From the NCBI GenBank assembly GCA_000695325.1, contig AVPN01000755.1, positions 16,219-38,409 of the forward strand: a stretch of 22,191 nt of DNA, written 5' to 3'. The first letter of the stretch is position 1, and every line of letters begins with the position of its first letter. Shown here piece by piece: positions 9,401 to 16,798 of this stretch. The notes under the pieces were generated by a model, which was given only the letters and a program-made list of their open reading frames with translations, was not told where the DNA came from and did no database searches. Both the position numbers and the translations under genes were made by a program. Source of the stretch: Pleurobrachia bachei. Its lineage: Eukaryota > Ctenophora > Tentaculata > Cydippida > Pleurobrachiidae.

Positions 9401-12017
9401 TCCCCCGCCGCAGCTACTGAGAAACCGGCACCTGCTGCTGTCGCCTCACCGGGTAGTAGGTCTCCTGTAAACAAGAGACGAAGACTCGATTCTCCTGTTG
9501 CCTCCCCAAAACTACCCACGGACGGAGTTCTCTTAAAGTATCGACCTGATCTGATTGCAGATCATAACAGCCCGATTTCCAAGCCCTCCAAACCAGAGTG
9601 CAAGCTGACAAACAATCACAACAACCATGTGGTGGCCAAGGAAAAGTCGTCCAGTAACCACCATCATCACCATAACAGCAGTAAAAAGAAGGGTGAATAC
9701 ATTGTCAAGATTAAAAAACCTAAACCTCCCAACTCGAATCATTCGGAGAATCACCACGAAAATTCGAAACCTAAAAAGGTCAAAAAGGTGAAGGATCACC
9801 CATCAAAGGTGACAGTGAAACCGGTGTCAAAAATCCCCCCGAAACCAATCGGATTGTTTGACGAGTCACCGATAAAGGTTCCAAATCATAGCAGTAAACC
9901 TGATAAAACTCCCAAAGTGAAAACAACAACGACAACGGTGAATCATGTGACTGCTGAACCACCTCGGCCCAAACTCGCTCCTATTACACTGTCCCTACCG
10001 ACCAAGGAATTGAAGTTATCAGAGGGAAAGAAATCTAAACACCGTCATGCTACACCTCCTCCACCGGCAGTGGTTTCCCCCATGGTGATAGATCAACCAC
10101 CCAGTAAGGTTGCTTCACCAAAACTACCCAAATCTACAGCGCCCCCAAAACCAACCCTGGTCGCACCCCCTAAACCTACATTACCCACTAAACCGACCGT
10201 TCCAGCGCCTCCGAAACCAGAACAACCATCACAGCCCTCCCTGAAGATCTCCTTCAAAAACCCGAACAGCTCCAAGTTCAAATCGAAAAGTACAGTTGAC
10301 AGTGATCTGGATTCTCTTTCCTCTGATTCGGACGATGATTCTTTAGCAGTGTTTGAAACGTTGATACCCAAGAAAAAACCGGTGAAACTAAAAGACATGG
10401 ATGATGGTAAACGGACATTTAAAACGAAAGCAGAGTTGAAAAACCCCAACCCTGTTTCCTCGCCCCAAGCCTCCTCAAAACATGAGCACGACACACCGCC
10501 GGTGGTGGCCAAGAGTGGTAAATCTAAACCACCGAAAATCAAAATAGGGAAAAACTCGTCCTCTTCTTCACGGGGCTCGCCCAAGGTTCCATTGGCCAAG
10601 TTAACTTTACCAAAAGGTCCCCCAACACCGACAATCGAGTCCCCAGTTCACCCAATGGTAGTGGACCCACCACCCCCTACACCACCCCCAGCTTCAGAGA
10701 GTGTTTCTCTAAAGATACCCAAGATAAAAATAAAAATCGGCGGTGCCCATCTGAACGATCTGATCTCCCCGGCCCAGTCTCCCTCCCCATCCTACTCCTC
10801 GTCTACTGTGACGAGTCCTGATCCGGTTGTTAAACCCCTGAAGATTAGGATACCAGAGCCGCAGCAGGAACCCATTAAGAAGACGAAGAAGGCGAAGAAA
10901 GTGAGCAAGGAAGTTAAAGAGCCCCGGACCAAGGTGAATAAGGTAAATTGAGGGGTGGAAATGGGCGGGATAGAACACACGTAACACAGTGTTACTCACT
11001 AACGCGCACTCGCTCTATTCTTTGTAATTGTCTTATGTTGGCTGAATAAATTGCTGAATATATTAAGCATAAAATTTCTAAATAGCATACAATTTCTAAA
11101 TAGCAGTGCAGCTGTCTGTACTACAGTCTCCTTCTTAAATAGCTGCAGCTGAGATAGCAGACAATCAGATTCCATCTTTCTTGATCAAAGGCATCTAAAC
11201 CTTCTTATTCTCTTCGGGCAAAAAACATTACTTGTCTATTTTCCACCTCAGTTTTACTAACTCCCCCCCCTACAGGTGCCCAAGAAGCCAGTTGCCCCGG
11301 TGATATCTCCACCCCCTCCTGTCGTCTACACCCCTCCCCCTCCCGCCGTTATCCCTCCCTCTCTGGAGAGCACTGTCGTATCAGAGACAATCGTATCGGA
11401 GACAGTCATACCTGCCGTGAGTAATTTGTTGGTACTGTTGTTCTTCAAACAGGGTTTAGGAGAGAATAATATCAGCCCAAGGGTAAGAGTGGGAGAGACG
11501 AGCGAGGGTAACATCAAGATAACACACTATATTCCTTACACAGGGTGAAGTTATCAAGATATGGTATTGTCCGGCCTGTCAGCTACCTGATGATGGATCG
11601 CCCATGGTGGGATGTGATACATGTGATGAGTGGTACCACTGGTGAGTTAGAAACTCTATTTAAATCAAGCACTCTTTCTTGTTCATTTGGCAGTTCCTGT
11701 TTGTTGGGCTATTTAGTATCTTGTCTGCAATTGTACCACGTTTGAATTTCCCGCTCTCTTCTGCTCGTGGTACTATTTTCAGTTCACTAAATGACCGCTA
11801 CTACTTGTTTCGATTTGTTGAATGGTACACGTAGTACTGTGACGTCAGACTCTCTCTTTGTGTACTTGTTTTCAGCTCAAATAACACTCTACATTTCAGG
11901 CCGTGTGTCGGATTGGTTGGAGCTCCTGAAGATGAAGTCGACTGGTTTTGTCCTCCGTGCATCAGAAAAAAGAAATCAAAAGGGAAAAAGTCGGGAAAAC
12001 GGAAACGGAAAACTTAG
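6446..12017 (+). CDS. TAF3: Transcription initiation factor TFIID subunit 3 (TAF3)
   Basis: Exons for the full-length product: 6446-6611, 6697-6812, 6923-7049, 8559-10942, 11276-11416, 11544-11641, 11900-12017, giving 1049 residues in uninterrupted phase. TAF3 pairs through its histone fold with TAF10 in TFIID, and its PHD finger binds H3K4me3 at promoters. Residues 1-90 form the Bromo_TP-type histone fold (MADEFAEHLL to LGITLMELQNFW). The family motif EYIPDYLP follows. Next comes about 800 residues of disordered Pro/Lys/Ser-rich sequence with a His cluster and repeated LKI-x-I words. The C-terminal PHD finger starts at IWYCPACQLPDDGSPM, close to human IWICPGCNKPDDGSPM. It keeps the zinc ligands and the Asp, Met and Trp associated with methyl-lysine binding, and a basic tail (KRKRKT) ends the protein. 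IKQEP in exon 3 fits a SUMO consensus. A surplus duplicate of the start of exon 4 lies at 7306-8258. Exon 3 must splice over it to the acceptor at 8558 to make full-length TAF3; using the nearer acceptor gives a 453-residue protein lacking the PHD finger. Confidence 0.93.
6999..8220 (+). repeat. Direct duplication inside TAF3, copy 1
   Basis: This 1222-base unit recurs at 8252-9473. It starts inside TAF3 exon 3 (at the codons for PDYLP), spans the whole following intron and covers the first 915 bases of the next exon. I find only two differences between copies: 7870 A versus 9123 C (Lys to Thr), and 8201 G versus 9454 T (silent). The intron parts look identical. The near identity means a very recent event, a gene-converted pair, or an assembly artefact joining two haplotypes. 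Confidence 0.95.
7306..8258 (+). other. Surplus duplicate TAF3 exon ending in a stop codon
   Basis: The acceptor at 7304-7305 is intact, and the frame follows correctly from exon 3 (donor 7050). The exon repeats the first 305 residues of the large exon, reads through the 31-base filler, and stops at 8256-8258. Inclusion would give a 453-residue protein with the histone fold and part of the disordered region but no PHD finger, or an mRNA open to nonsense-mediated decay. Being nearer to exon 3 than the functional acceptor, it would be expected to compete with it. Confidence 0.8.
8221..8251 (+). other. 31-bp filler at the TAF3 duplication junction
   Basis: These bases lie between the two copies and match neither flank: after copy 1 the sequence should continue as at 9474, and before copy 2 as at 6998. 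I found no source for it elsewhere in the window. Non-templated or copied filler is typical of end-joining repair. It is read in frame from copy 1 (SREYKQGWMWG), and the first codons of copy 2 then supply a TGA at 8256-8258. Confidence 0.85.
8252..9473 (+). repeat. Direct duplication inside TAF3, copy 2
   Basis: This is the second 1222-base copy, offset by 1253 bases from 6999-8220. It carries a truncated exon 3 tail with an intact donor (8302), the duplicated intron and its acceptor (8558). It then continues directly into the unique remainder of the large TAF3 exon. This is therefore the copy joined to the functional downstream part of the gene. Confidence 0.95.
10943..11275 (+). other. TAF3 intron with short repeats and a possible alternative 3' end
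   Basis: This 333-base intron lies between the large exon and the Pro-rich exon. It holds short near-tandem words around 11040-11110 (TTGCTGAATA and TTTCTAAATAGCA types) and an AATAAA at 11045-11050. If the donor at 10943 is not used, translation stops after two more residues (VN), and the AATAAA could support a PHD-less transcript. That use is speculation. The acceptor follows a long C-rich tract. Confidence 0.4.
11840..11847. promoter_or_regulatory. Palindromic CRE-like octamer TGACGTCA
   Basis: A perfect CREB/ATF consensus octamer lies in the last TAF3 intron, about 50 bases before the final exon. An 8-base inverted word (GTACCACG/CGTGGTAC) lies around 11733-11773 in the same intron. An octamer this size can occur by chance and nothing else shows that it is used. 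Confidence 0.3.
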
Positions 12018-12869
12018 TTCTTTTTGATGTTTGTTTGTGTGTGTGTGTGTGTATGTGATTCTCGTTTTGTGTAATACGTTTAATAACGCGAGAGATTGAT
12101 TGGACATTTTATAGAGTTGGTGTAGGTTGTGTGTTGTGATATATAAACTAAACCTCCATATCTCTCTTTCCTTTTTGTCAGATTTCCTTTGTCTCGCAAG
12201 AGAGATGGAGAACTTATAATCTGAGTACTTTCTCACACGATTCTTATCTTTTTTTACCAAACACAGCGTGCGGTGCATGCAATGAGAAAGAGATAATATA
12301 ATATGCGTATGAGTGCGAGTACGACTCTTTTATGGAAGTTGTCATAAATTATTTTTGAGGGTGCAGTATAATTATTGTATATTACTTCCCACAAGTAAAT
12401 TGTTCTCTTAATACTACGGGTAACTGCTTGTCACCGATCCCGCTTTTTCCCCCTTCCAGCAGACTGAGAGCTGCAACGTACTCGGGGAACGTCTTTCAGA
12501 AATGAAAAGAGTACTCCGTTTCAGCATTAAATTGTGGCTCATTAGCGTGGAAAATAAGCAGAGTTCAGCACTGCGTCTGCGCGTACTATAACGCGCAAAT
12601 CATGTCCGCGCGAAAATGTAAATATGCTCGCGCGCGCGAAATATTCATTTCAAATTGAAAAATGAAATCGGGCTCAGCTCAAAATTTCACAGTTTTTCGT
12701 CCGTTTTTTTGTTTCGGTAACAAACGACGTGATTTCTCATCTCTCCCTCCAATTTCAAAGATCTATGCTACCTGATTTGTGTTTTAAATAAATGGGGGTT
12801 TAAAAAACACCGAAAAAGGCTTCGACGATCACCCTAAATTTTACCCGAAAAAGCGATAAACGGCCGAGA
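12018..12869 (+). other. TAF3 3' flank and CpG-rich probable promoter of TRIT1 copy A
   Basis: No exon is visible. After the TG tract comes AT-rich sequence without a canonical AATAAA near the TAF3 stop. From about 12570 to 12645 there is a dense run of GCGC/GCGCGC words, typical of an unmethylated promoter, ending where duplicated unit A begins (about 12650). A short upstream ORF (start 12792, three codons and stop) lies about 70 bases before the TRIT1 start and has a counterpart at the same place in copy B. Confidence 0.5.
12036..12052. repeat. TG dinucleotide microsatellite
   Basis: A short (TG)n tract begins about 20 bases after the TAF3 stop codon, inside the presumed 3' UTR. Confidence 0.9.
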
Positions 12870-14045
12870 ATGAGTATCATCGTGGTCGCGGGATGTACTG
12901 GTACAGGAAAGACAAAACTAGGAGTTGAGATAGCACATGAGGTAAATGGAGAAGTGATCAGTGCAGATTCCATGCAGATATACCAAGGTCTGGATATAAT
13001 TTCCAACACAGTAACGGAGGAGGAAATGCGTGGGATACCCCACCACTGCATCAACTACGTCCCCGTATCACAGTCCTATGATGTGCAGCAGTATGTCAAT
13101 TATGCAATCCCGATTATTAAAGATATTCTAGATCGAGGGAAGGTACCCGTGATAGTCGGTGGAACTGCGTACTACGTTGAGGCTTTGTGTTGGCAGTTTA
13201 CACTGACTGATTTGACAGCCACAAACAATAACACAATCTCAGGGGAAGATTCAAAAGTTTTGTACGATCCAACTTTATCTGACTACGAGAAACTGAAAGC
13301 AGTTGATCCCCAATCAGCAGAGGTGATTCATCCTAATAATGTACGGCGTATTGAACGGTGTTTAGAGATCATCAGAGATTTGGGAGTGAAACGGAGTGCT
13401 CTGATCCAAGAACAGCAAGAGGAAAACAAACGTGGTAAAATGAGATGGGATAGCATCCTTCTATTCTCTCTAGAAAGTGAGTTATCTGTGCTTGATAGAC
13501 GGCTAGATAAACGAGTGGAATCCATGGTTGAGTTAGGACTGCTTAAAGAACTTGACTCTCTCGTACATCACTCTACAGGGGACTCAGGACTGTTATCACA
13601 GGTTATTGGGTTCAAAGAGTTTGAGAAGTATTTAGAACTGAAACGATCAGGAACAGAGGATCTCAGTGGAGCACTGGGGGAGGGTCTGGATCGTATGAAG
13701 TGCAGGACACGTCAATACGCTAGGAAACAGTTGAGGTGGATCAAATCACGATTATCAGAGTGCAGTGATACAGGTTACTATTTCAGAAGACTAGACAGCA
13801 GTTTCCCTGAGCAATGGGCAGATCACGTTTCAAAGCCTACCATGCGAGACGTGAGACGCTTTCTTCAAGGAACATTGCAGGATGATGAAAGGGACTTTGT
13901 TAAGAAGGATATGGGAGTTAGGAGTTGTAGGGATTGTGAGGTTGTCTGTGAGGGAGAGGAACAATTTAGACATCATTTAACAAGCAGGAAACATAAAAAG
14001 CGTGTCAGTTCCTTGAGAAAACGGGGAAATACCGGAGTGCCGTGA
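12870..14045 (+). CDS. TRIT1: tRNA dimethylallyltransferase, copy A (intronless)
   Basis: A single 391-residue open frame with no introns. The enzyme transfers dimethylallyl from DMAPP to N6 of A37 in tRNAs reading UNN codons, giving i6A. Seen in sequence: P-loop GCTGTGKT (8-15); ISADSMQIY with Asp33-Ser34 at the tRNA/substrate site; GIPHH (55-59); VGGT (96-99) with the conserved Thr99; VDP (145-147); HPNNVRR (154-160); RQYARKQ near the end of the catalytic part. A C-terminal matrin-type zinc finger has ligands C353, C356, H369 and H375, as in animal TRIT1 and yeast Mod5. The start sits directly before the P-loop strand. In-frame sequence upstream stays open for about 20 codons but has no ATG before a stop, so no mitochondrial presequence is encoded from an AUG. 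All recognised catalytic residues are kept. Only 158 bases separate its stop from the next start. Confidence 0.95.
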   Translation: MSIIVVAGCTGTGKTKLGVEIAHEVNGEVISADSMQIYQGLDIISNTVTEEEMRGIPHHCINYVPVSQSYDVQQYVNYAIPIIKDILDRGKVPVIVGGTAYYVEALCWQFTLTDLTATNNNTISGEDSKVLYDPTLSDYEKLKAVDPQSAEVIHPNNVRRIERCLEIIRDLGVKRSALIQEQQEENKRGKMRWDSILLFSLESELSVLDRRLDKRVESMVELGLLKELDSLVHHSTGDSGLLSQVIGFKEFEKYLELKRSGTEDLSGALGEGLDRMKCRTRQYARKQLRWIKSRLSECSDTGYYFRRLDSSFPEQWADHVSKPTMRDVRRFLQGTLQDDERDFVKKDMGVRSCRDCEVVCEGEEQFRHHLTSRKHKKRVSSLRKRGNTGVP

Positions 14046-14172
14046 TCATTAATAGATTTCTGATTTTACCAATGTTTATTTGTTTAACAATTTTCGAAGT
14101 TTTAACCCTTGAATTGTTTTAAGATTTCGTTAAGAACATGAACCAAATCCCTGTATTATACACTAGGATATG

Positions 14173-14188
14173 GTAAGGTGGTAAGGTG
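14173..14188 (+). repeat. GTAAGGTG tandem pair upstream of SEL1L3 5' copy A
   Basis: Two perfect GTAAGGTG units end 15 bases before the ATG at 14204. Each looks like a 5' splice site. The same pair occurs at the same place before copy B (16768-16783). Retention after long divergence hints at a function in initiation or splicing, but the short distance gives little statistical weight. Confidence 0.5.
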
Positions 14189-14203
14189 GGTGCGTCATGA
14201 GCA

Positions 14204-15170
14204 ATGAGGATACCCATATTCCTCCTTTCCCTGGCCCTTGCCAGCACAACTCACTACTCCGAGACTATTGATATTGACGATGATGACTTCAGCGGTGAGG
14301 AAGAAATGGGGGGAGGAGTTGTCGAGGAGCAGGTATCACCTGTACCTATCAAGATATTTCCCTACCCTTCAAAACACCTGTTTAGCTCCACTGAGGAACG
14401 GTTCATTATTGAAGAGGTAATAATCTGGATGGGCGCCAAATATTCTGTATGTCTGAGAATATTAGTAGTTATTATTCTCTCTACGTATTGCATAATAATA
14501 AGTGACTGATACTGCCTCAATTTACAATCTGAGTATTGGTTATCCCACCAGGTATTTGCGAGTTCGTATTCCCACAAGGGGGCCTATAAAGCGGTAAAAG
14601 GTATTGGAACTACTGGTGGACATGTTATACTCTACTTCTACCCAACATCATTTGGTGAGCACAACCACTTAATACATTCCTTGGTTTTATCAGTTCTCAT
14701 CCCCTCCAATAATTGCCCAAGTTTAACACACCCCCATTCAGATAAATGCCTGTTGGAGTGTGGGATAATACAGAGAATTGATAAGTTTGGTCGTCTCCAC
14801 ACACCCCAACTTTACGTTACTCACACGGGGAGGTTGAAGGTCCTTGCTTACGGGTCTGGTCTGGGGAAGGTCATGACTTTTGATAGAAACCTAAAACTGT
14901 TCACATGGCATAAGGTAATTACTGGGGGATTTGATATTATCACTGCGAGGCACTCTTTTTTAATATTTAGTATTTCAGTTCATCATTTAATACTCCCACC
15001 ATTTAGTTAAGTTTATCACCGATCTTCTCATTCTATCTATTTCTTCCAGATAGTCCTATCGATGGATGATACAGAGCTGAGGGTGTGTGTCAGTACAGTG
15101 TTTACCTCCCACTGCCACATCTACATTGATAAAACATACGAGTTCAGTCCCAACGGGGTTTGGGTTCTTG
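14204..15170 (+). CDS. SEL1L3-like 5' half, duplicate copy A (exons 1-4 only)
   Basis: Four exons, 14204-14416, 14552-14654, 14742-14914 and 15050-15170, match exons 1-4 of the full gene downstream in size and phase (the first is one codon shorter). They encode a signal peptide (MRIPIFLLSLALAS), an acidic stretch and most of a LamG/concanavalin-like domain. All splice sites and frames are intact and no stop is present in 203 codons. After the exon-4 donor at 15171 the homology ends and the second TRIT1 copy begins, so there is no Sel1-repeat part of its own. It could be a young 3'-truncated pseudogene. It could also be an alternative 5' half: its exon 4 ends in the same phase as exon 4 of the full gene, so splicing to exon 5 at 18055 would be in frame. 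Confidence 0.75.
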
Positions 15171-15455
15171 GTAAGTCATTCACCTTTGCATTGGACTTTA
15201 CCCTTGGATTAAATATCCTTACGTCAAAATAGGTTGCAACTTGAAAAATGAAATGCCCGCTCAGCTGAAAATTTCACCGTTTTTGCTCTATTTTTTTGTT
15301 TCGACAACAAACGACGTGATTTCTCACCTCTCCCTCCAATTTCCACGATCTATGCTACCTGATTTATGTCTTAAATAAATGGAGGTTTAAAAACACCGAA
15401 AAATGCTTCGACGATCACCCTAAATTTTACCCAAAAAAGTGATAAACGGCCGAGA
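15171..15455 (+). other. Duplication junction and TRIT1 copy B upstream region
   Basis: Bases 15171-15176 continue the copied donor. About 60 bases of sequence that I cannot align to either unit follow, and unit B begins near 15238. The TRIT1 upstream homology then runs to the start codon at 15456. Unlike copy A, no CpG-rich promoter patch lies before it: unit A's patch (12570-12645) is just outside the duplicated segment. Copy B may therefore have lost its original promoter. Confidence 0.65.
15403..15423 (+). other. Upstream ORF (MLRRSP) before TRIT1 copy B
   Basis: Six codons and a stop lie 33 bases before the TRIT1-B start, in another frame. In copy A the equivalent of the ATG reads AGG, so this uORF is specific to copy B. 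A second, shorter uORF (15379-15390) has a counterpart in copy A. Whether either is in the mRNA depends on the unknown transcription start. Confidence 0.45.
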
Positions 15456-16637
15456 ATGAGTATCATCGTGGTTGCGGGATGTACTGGCACAGGAAAAACA
15501 AAACTAGGAGTTGAGATAGCACTAGAGGTAAATGGAGAAGTGATCAGTGCTGATTCAATGCAGATATACCAAGGTCTGGATATAATTTCCAACACAGTTA
15601 CCGAGGAAGAAATGCGTGGGATACCCCACCACTGCATCAACTACGTCCCCGTATCTCAGTCCTATGATGTGCAGCAGTATGTCAATTATACCATTCCGAT
15701 TATTAAAGATATTCTAAATCGAGGGAAGGTACCGGTGATAGTTGGTGGAACTGCTTATTACATCGAGGCTTTGTGTTGGCAGTTTACATTGACTGATTTG
15801 ACAGCCACACACAATAACACAATCTCAGTAGATGATTTGAAAGTATTGAATGATCCCACTTTATCTGATCATGAGAAACTAAAAGCAGTTGATCCTCCGT
15901 CAGCAGAGGTGATTCATCCAAACAATGTGCGACGTATTGAACGGTGTTTAGAGATTATCAGATATTTAGGAGTGAAACGAAGTGCTCTGATCCAAGAGCA
16001 GCAAGAGGAAAACCAACGTGGTAAAATGAGATGGGATAGCATCCTCCTATTCTCTCTTGAAAGTGAGTTATCTGTGCTCGATAGCCGACTAGATAAACGT
16101 GTTGATACCATGGTTGATCTCGGACTACGTAGAGAACTTGACTCTCTCGTACATCACTCTACAGGGGACTCAGGACTTTTATCGCAGGTTATTGGGTTCA
16201 AAGAGTTTGAGAAGTATTTAGAACTGCAAAGATCAGGAACAGAGGATCTTAGTGCAAGTGGGGCGCTGGGGGAGGGTCTGGATCGTATGAAGTGCAGGAC
16301 ACGTCAATACGCTAGGAAACAGTTGAGGTGGATCAAATCACGGTTATCAGAGTGTAGTGATCCAGGTTATTATTTCAGACGACTAGACAGCAGTGTCCCT
16401 GAGCAATGGGCGGATCACGTTTCAATGCCTGCCATGCGAGATGTGAGACTGTTCATTCAAGGAACATTGCAGGATAATGAAAGGAACTATTTTAAGAAGG
16501 ATATGGGAGTTAGAAGTTGTAGGAACTGCGAGGTTGTCTGTGAGGGAGAGGAACAATTTAGACAACATTTAACTAGTAGGAAACATAAGAAACGAGTCAG
16601 TTCCTTGAGAAAGCGCGGAATTACCGAAGTGTCGTGA
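15456..16637 (+). CDS. TRIT1: tRNA dimethylallyltransferase, copy B (intronless)
   Basis: An intact 393-residue open frame, paralogue of the gene at 12870. About 36 residues differ, and there is a two-residue insertion (ASG instead of G after EDLS) in the linker before the last catalytic helices. The P-loop, Asp33-Ser34, VGGT, VDP, HPNNVRR, RQYARKQ and the Cys2His2 matrin-type finger are all unchanged. Differences cluster in the insertion after VEALCWQFTLTDLTAT, in the helix near residues 210-230 and near the C-terminus, so the protein is still under constraint. It forms i6A37 if active. Its local promoter differs from copy A's and it has an extra uORF, so expression or translation may differ. 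It may also be read as a gene nested in an intron if SEL1L3 copy A splices across it. Confidence 0.94.
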   Translation: MSIIVVAGCTGTGKTKLGVEIALEVNGEVISADSMQIYQGLDIISNTVTEEEMRGIPHHCINYVPVSQSYDVQQYVNYTIPIIKDILNRGKVPVIVGGTAYYIEALCWQFTLTDLTATHNNTISVDDLKVLNDPTLSDHEKLKAVDPPSAEVIHPNNVRRIERCLEIIRYLGVKRSALIQEQQEENQRGKMRWDSILLFSLESELSVLDSRLDKRVDTMVDLGLRRELDSLVHHSTGDSGLLSQVIGFKEFEKYLELQRSGTEDLSASGALGEGLDRMKCRTRQYARKQLRWIKSRLSECSDPGYYFRRLDSSVPEQWADHVSMPAMRDVRLFIQGTLQDNERNYFKKDMGVRSCRNCEVVCEGEEQFRQHLTSRKHKKRVSSLRKRGITEVS

Positions 16638-16767
16638 TAATTTATAGATTTTTATTTTTACCGATGTCTATTTATTTAAAAACTTTCTAAGTTTTAACCC
16701 TTGAATTGCTTTAATATTTCTTTAAAACAACATGAACCAACTCACTGCTATTATCCACTAAGATATG

Positions 16768-16783
16768 GTAAGGTGGTAAGGTG
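16768..16783 (+). repeat. GTAAGGTG tandem pair upstream of the SEL1L3-like gene
   Basis: Two perfect GTAAGGTG units lie just before the ATG at 16799, matching 14173-14188 in unit A. They resemble tandem 5' splice sites. The ATG of another frame at 16792 is also shared by the two copies. Confidence 0.5.
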
Positions 16784-16798
16784 GGTGCGTCATGAGCA

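Larger units (their letters stand above)
12650..15176 (+). repeat. Tandem segmental duplication, unit A (TRIT1 plus SEL1L3 exons 1-4)
   Basis: Unit A matches unit B (about 15238-17850) from roughly 220 bases before the TRIT1 start through the donor after SEL1L3 exon 4. Both coding and short intergenic parts align; introns carry small indels and more change. The TRIT1 starts are 2586 bases apart and the SEL1L3 starts 2595. TRIT1 protein identity is about 90%, so this event is much older than the TAF3 duplication. End points are estimated by eye to within about 10 bases. Confidence 0.9.

Noticed and set aside
7434-10599. Several minus-strand frames of 85-168 codons opposite TAF3
   Set aside because: They are antisense shadows of Pro/Ser/Lys-rich coding sequence. 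They are duplicated only because the TAF3 exon is, and they have no splice or start context of their own.
12870-16637. Horizontal transfer of the intronless TRIT1 genes from bacteria (MiaA)
   Set aside because: The C-terminal matrin-type zinc finger and the GCTGTGKT P-loop are eukaryotic features. Intron loss or retrocopy explains the single exon better.
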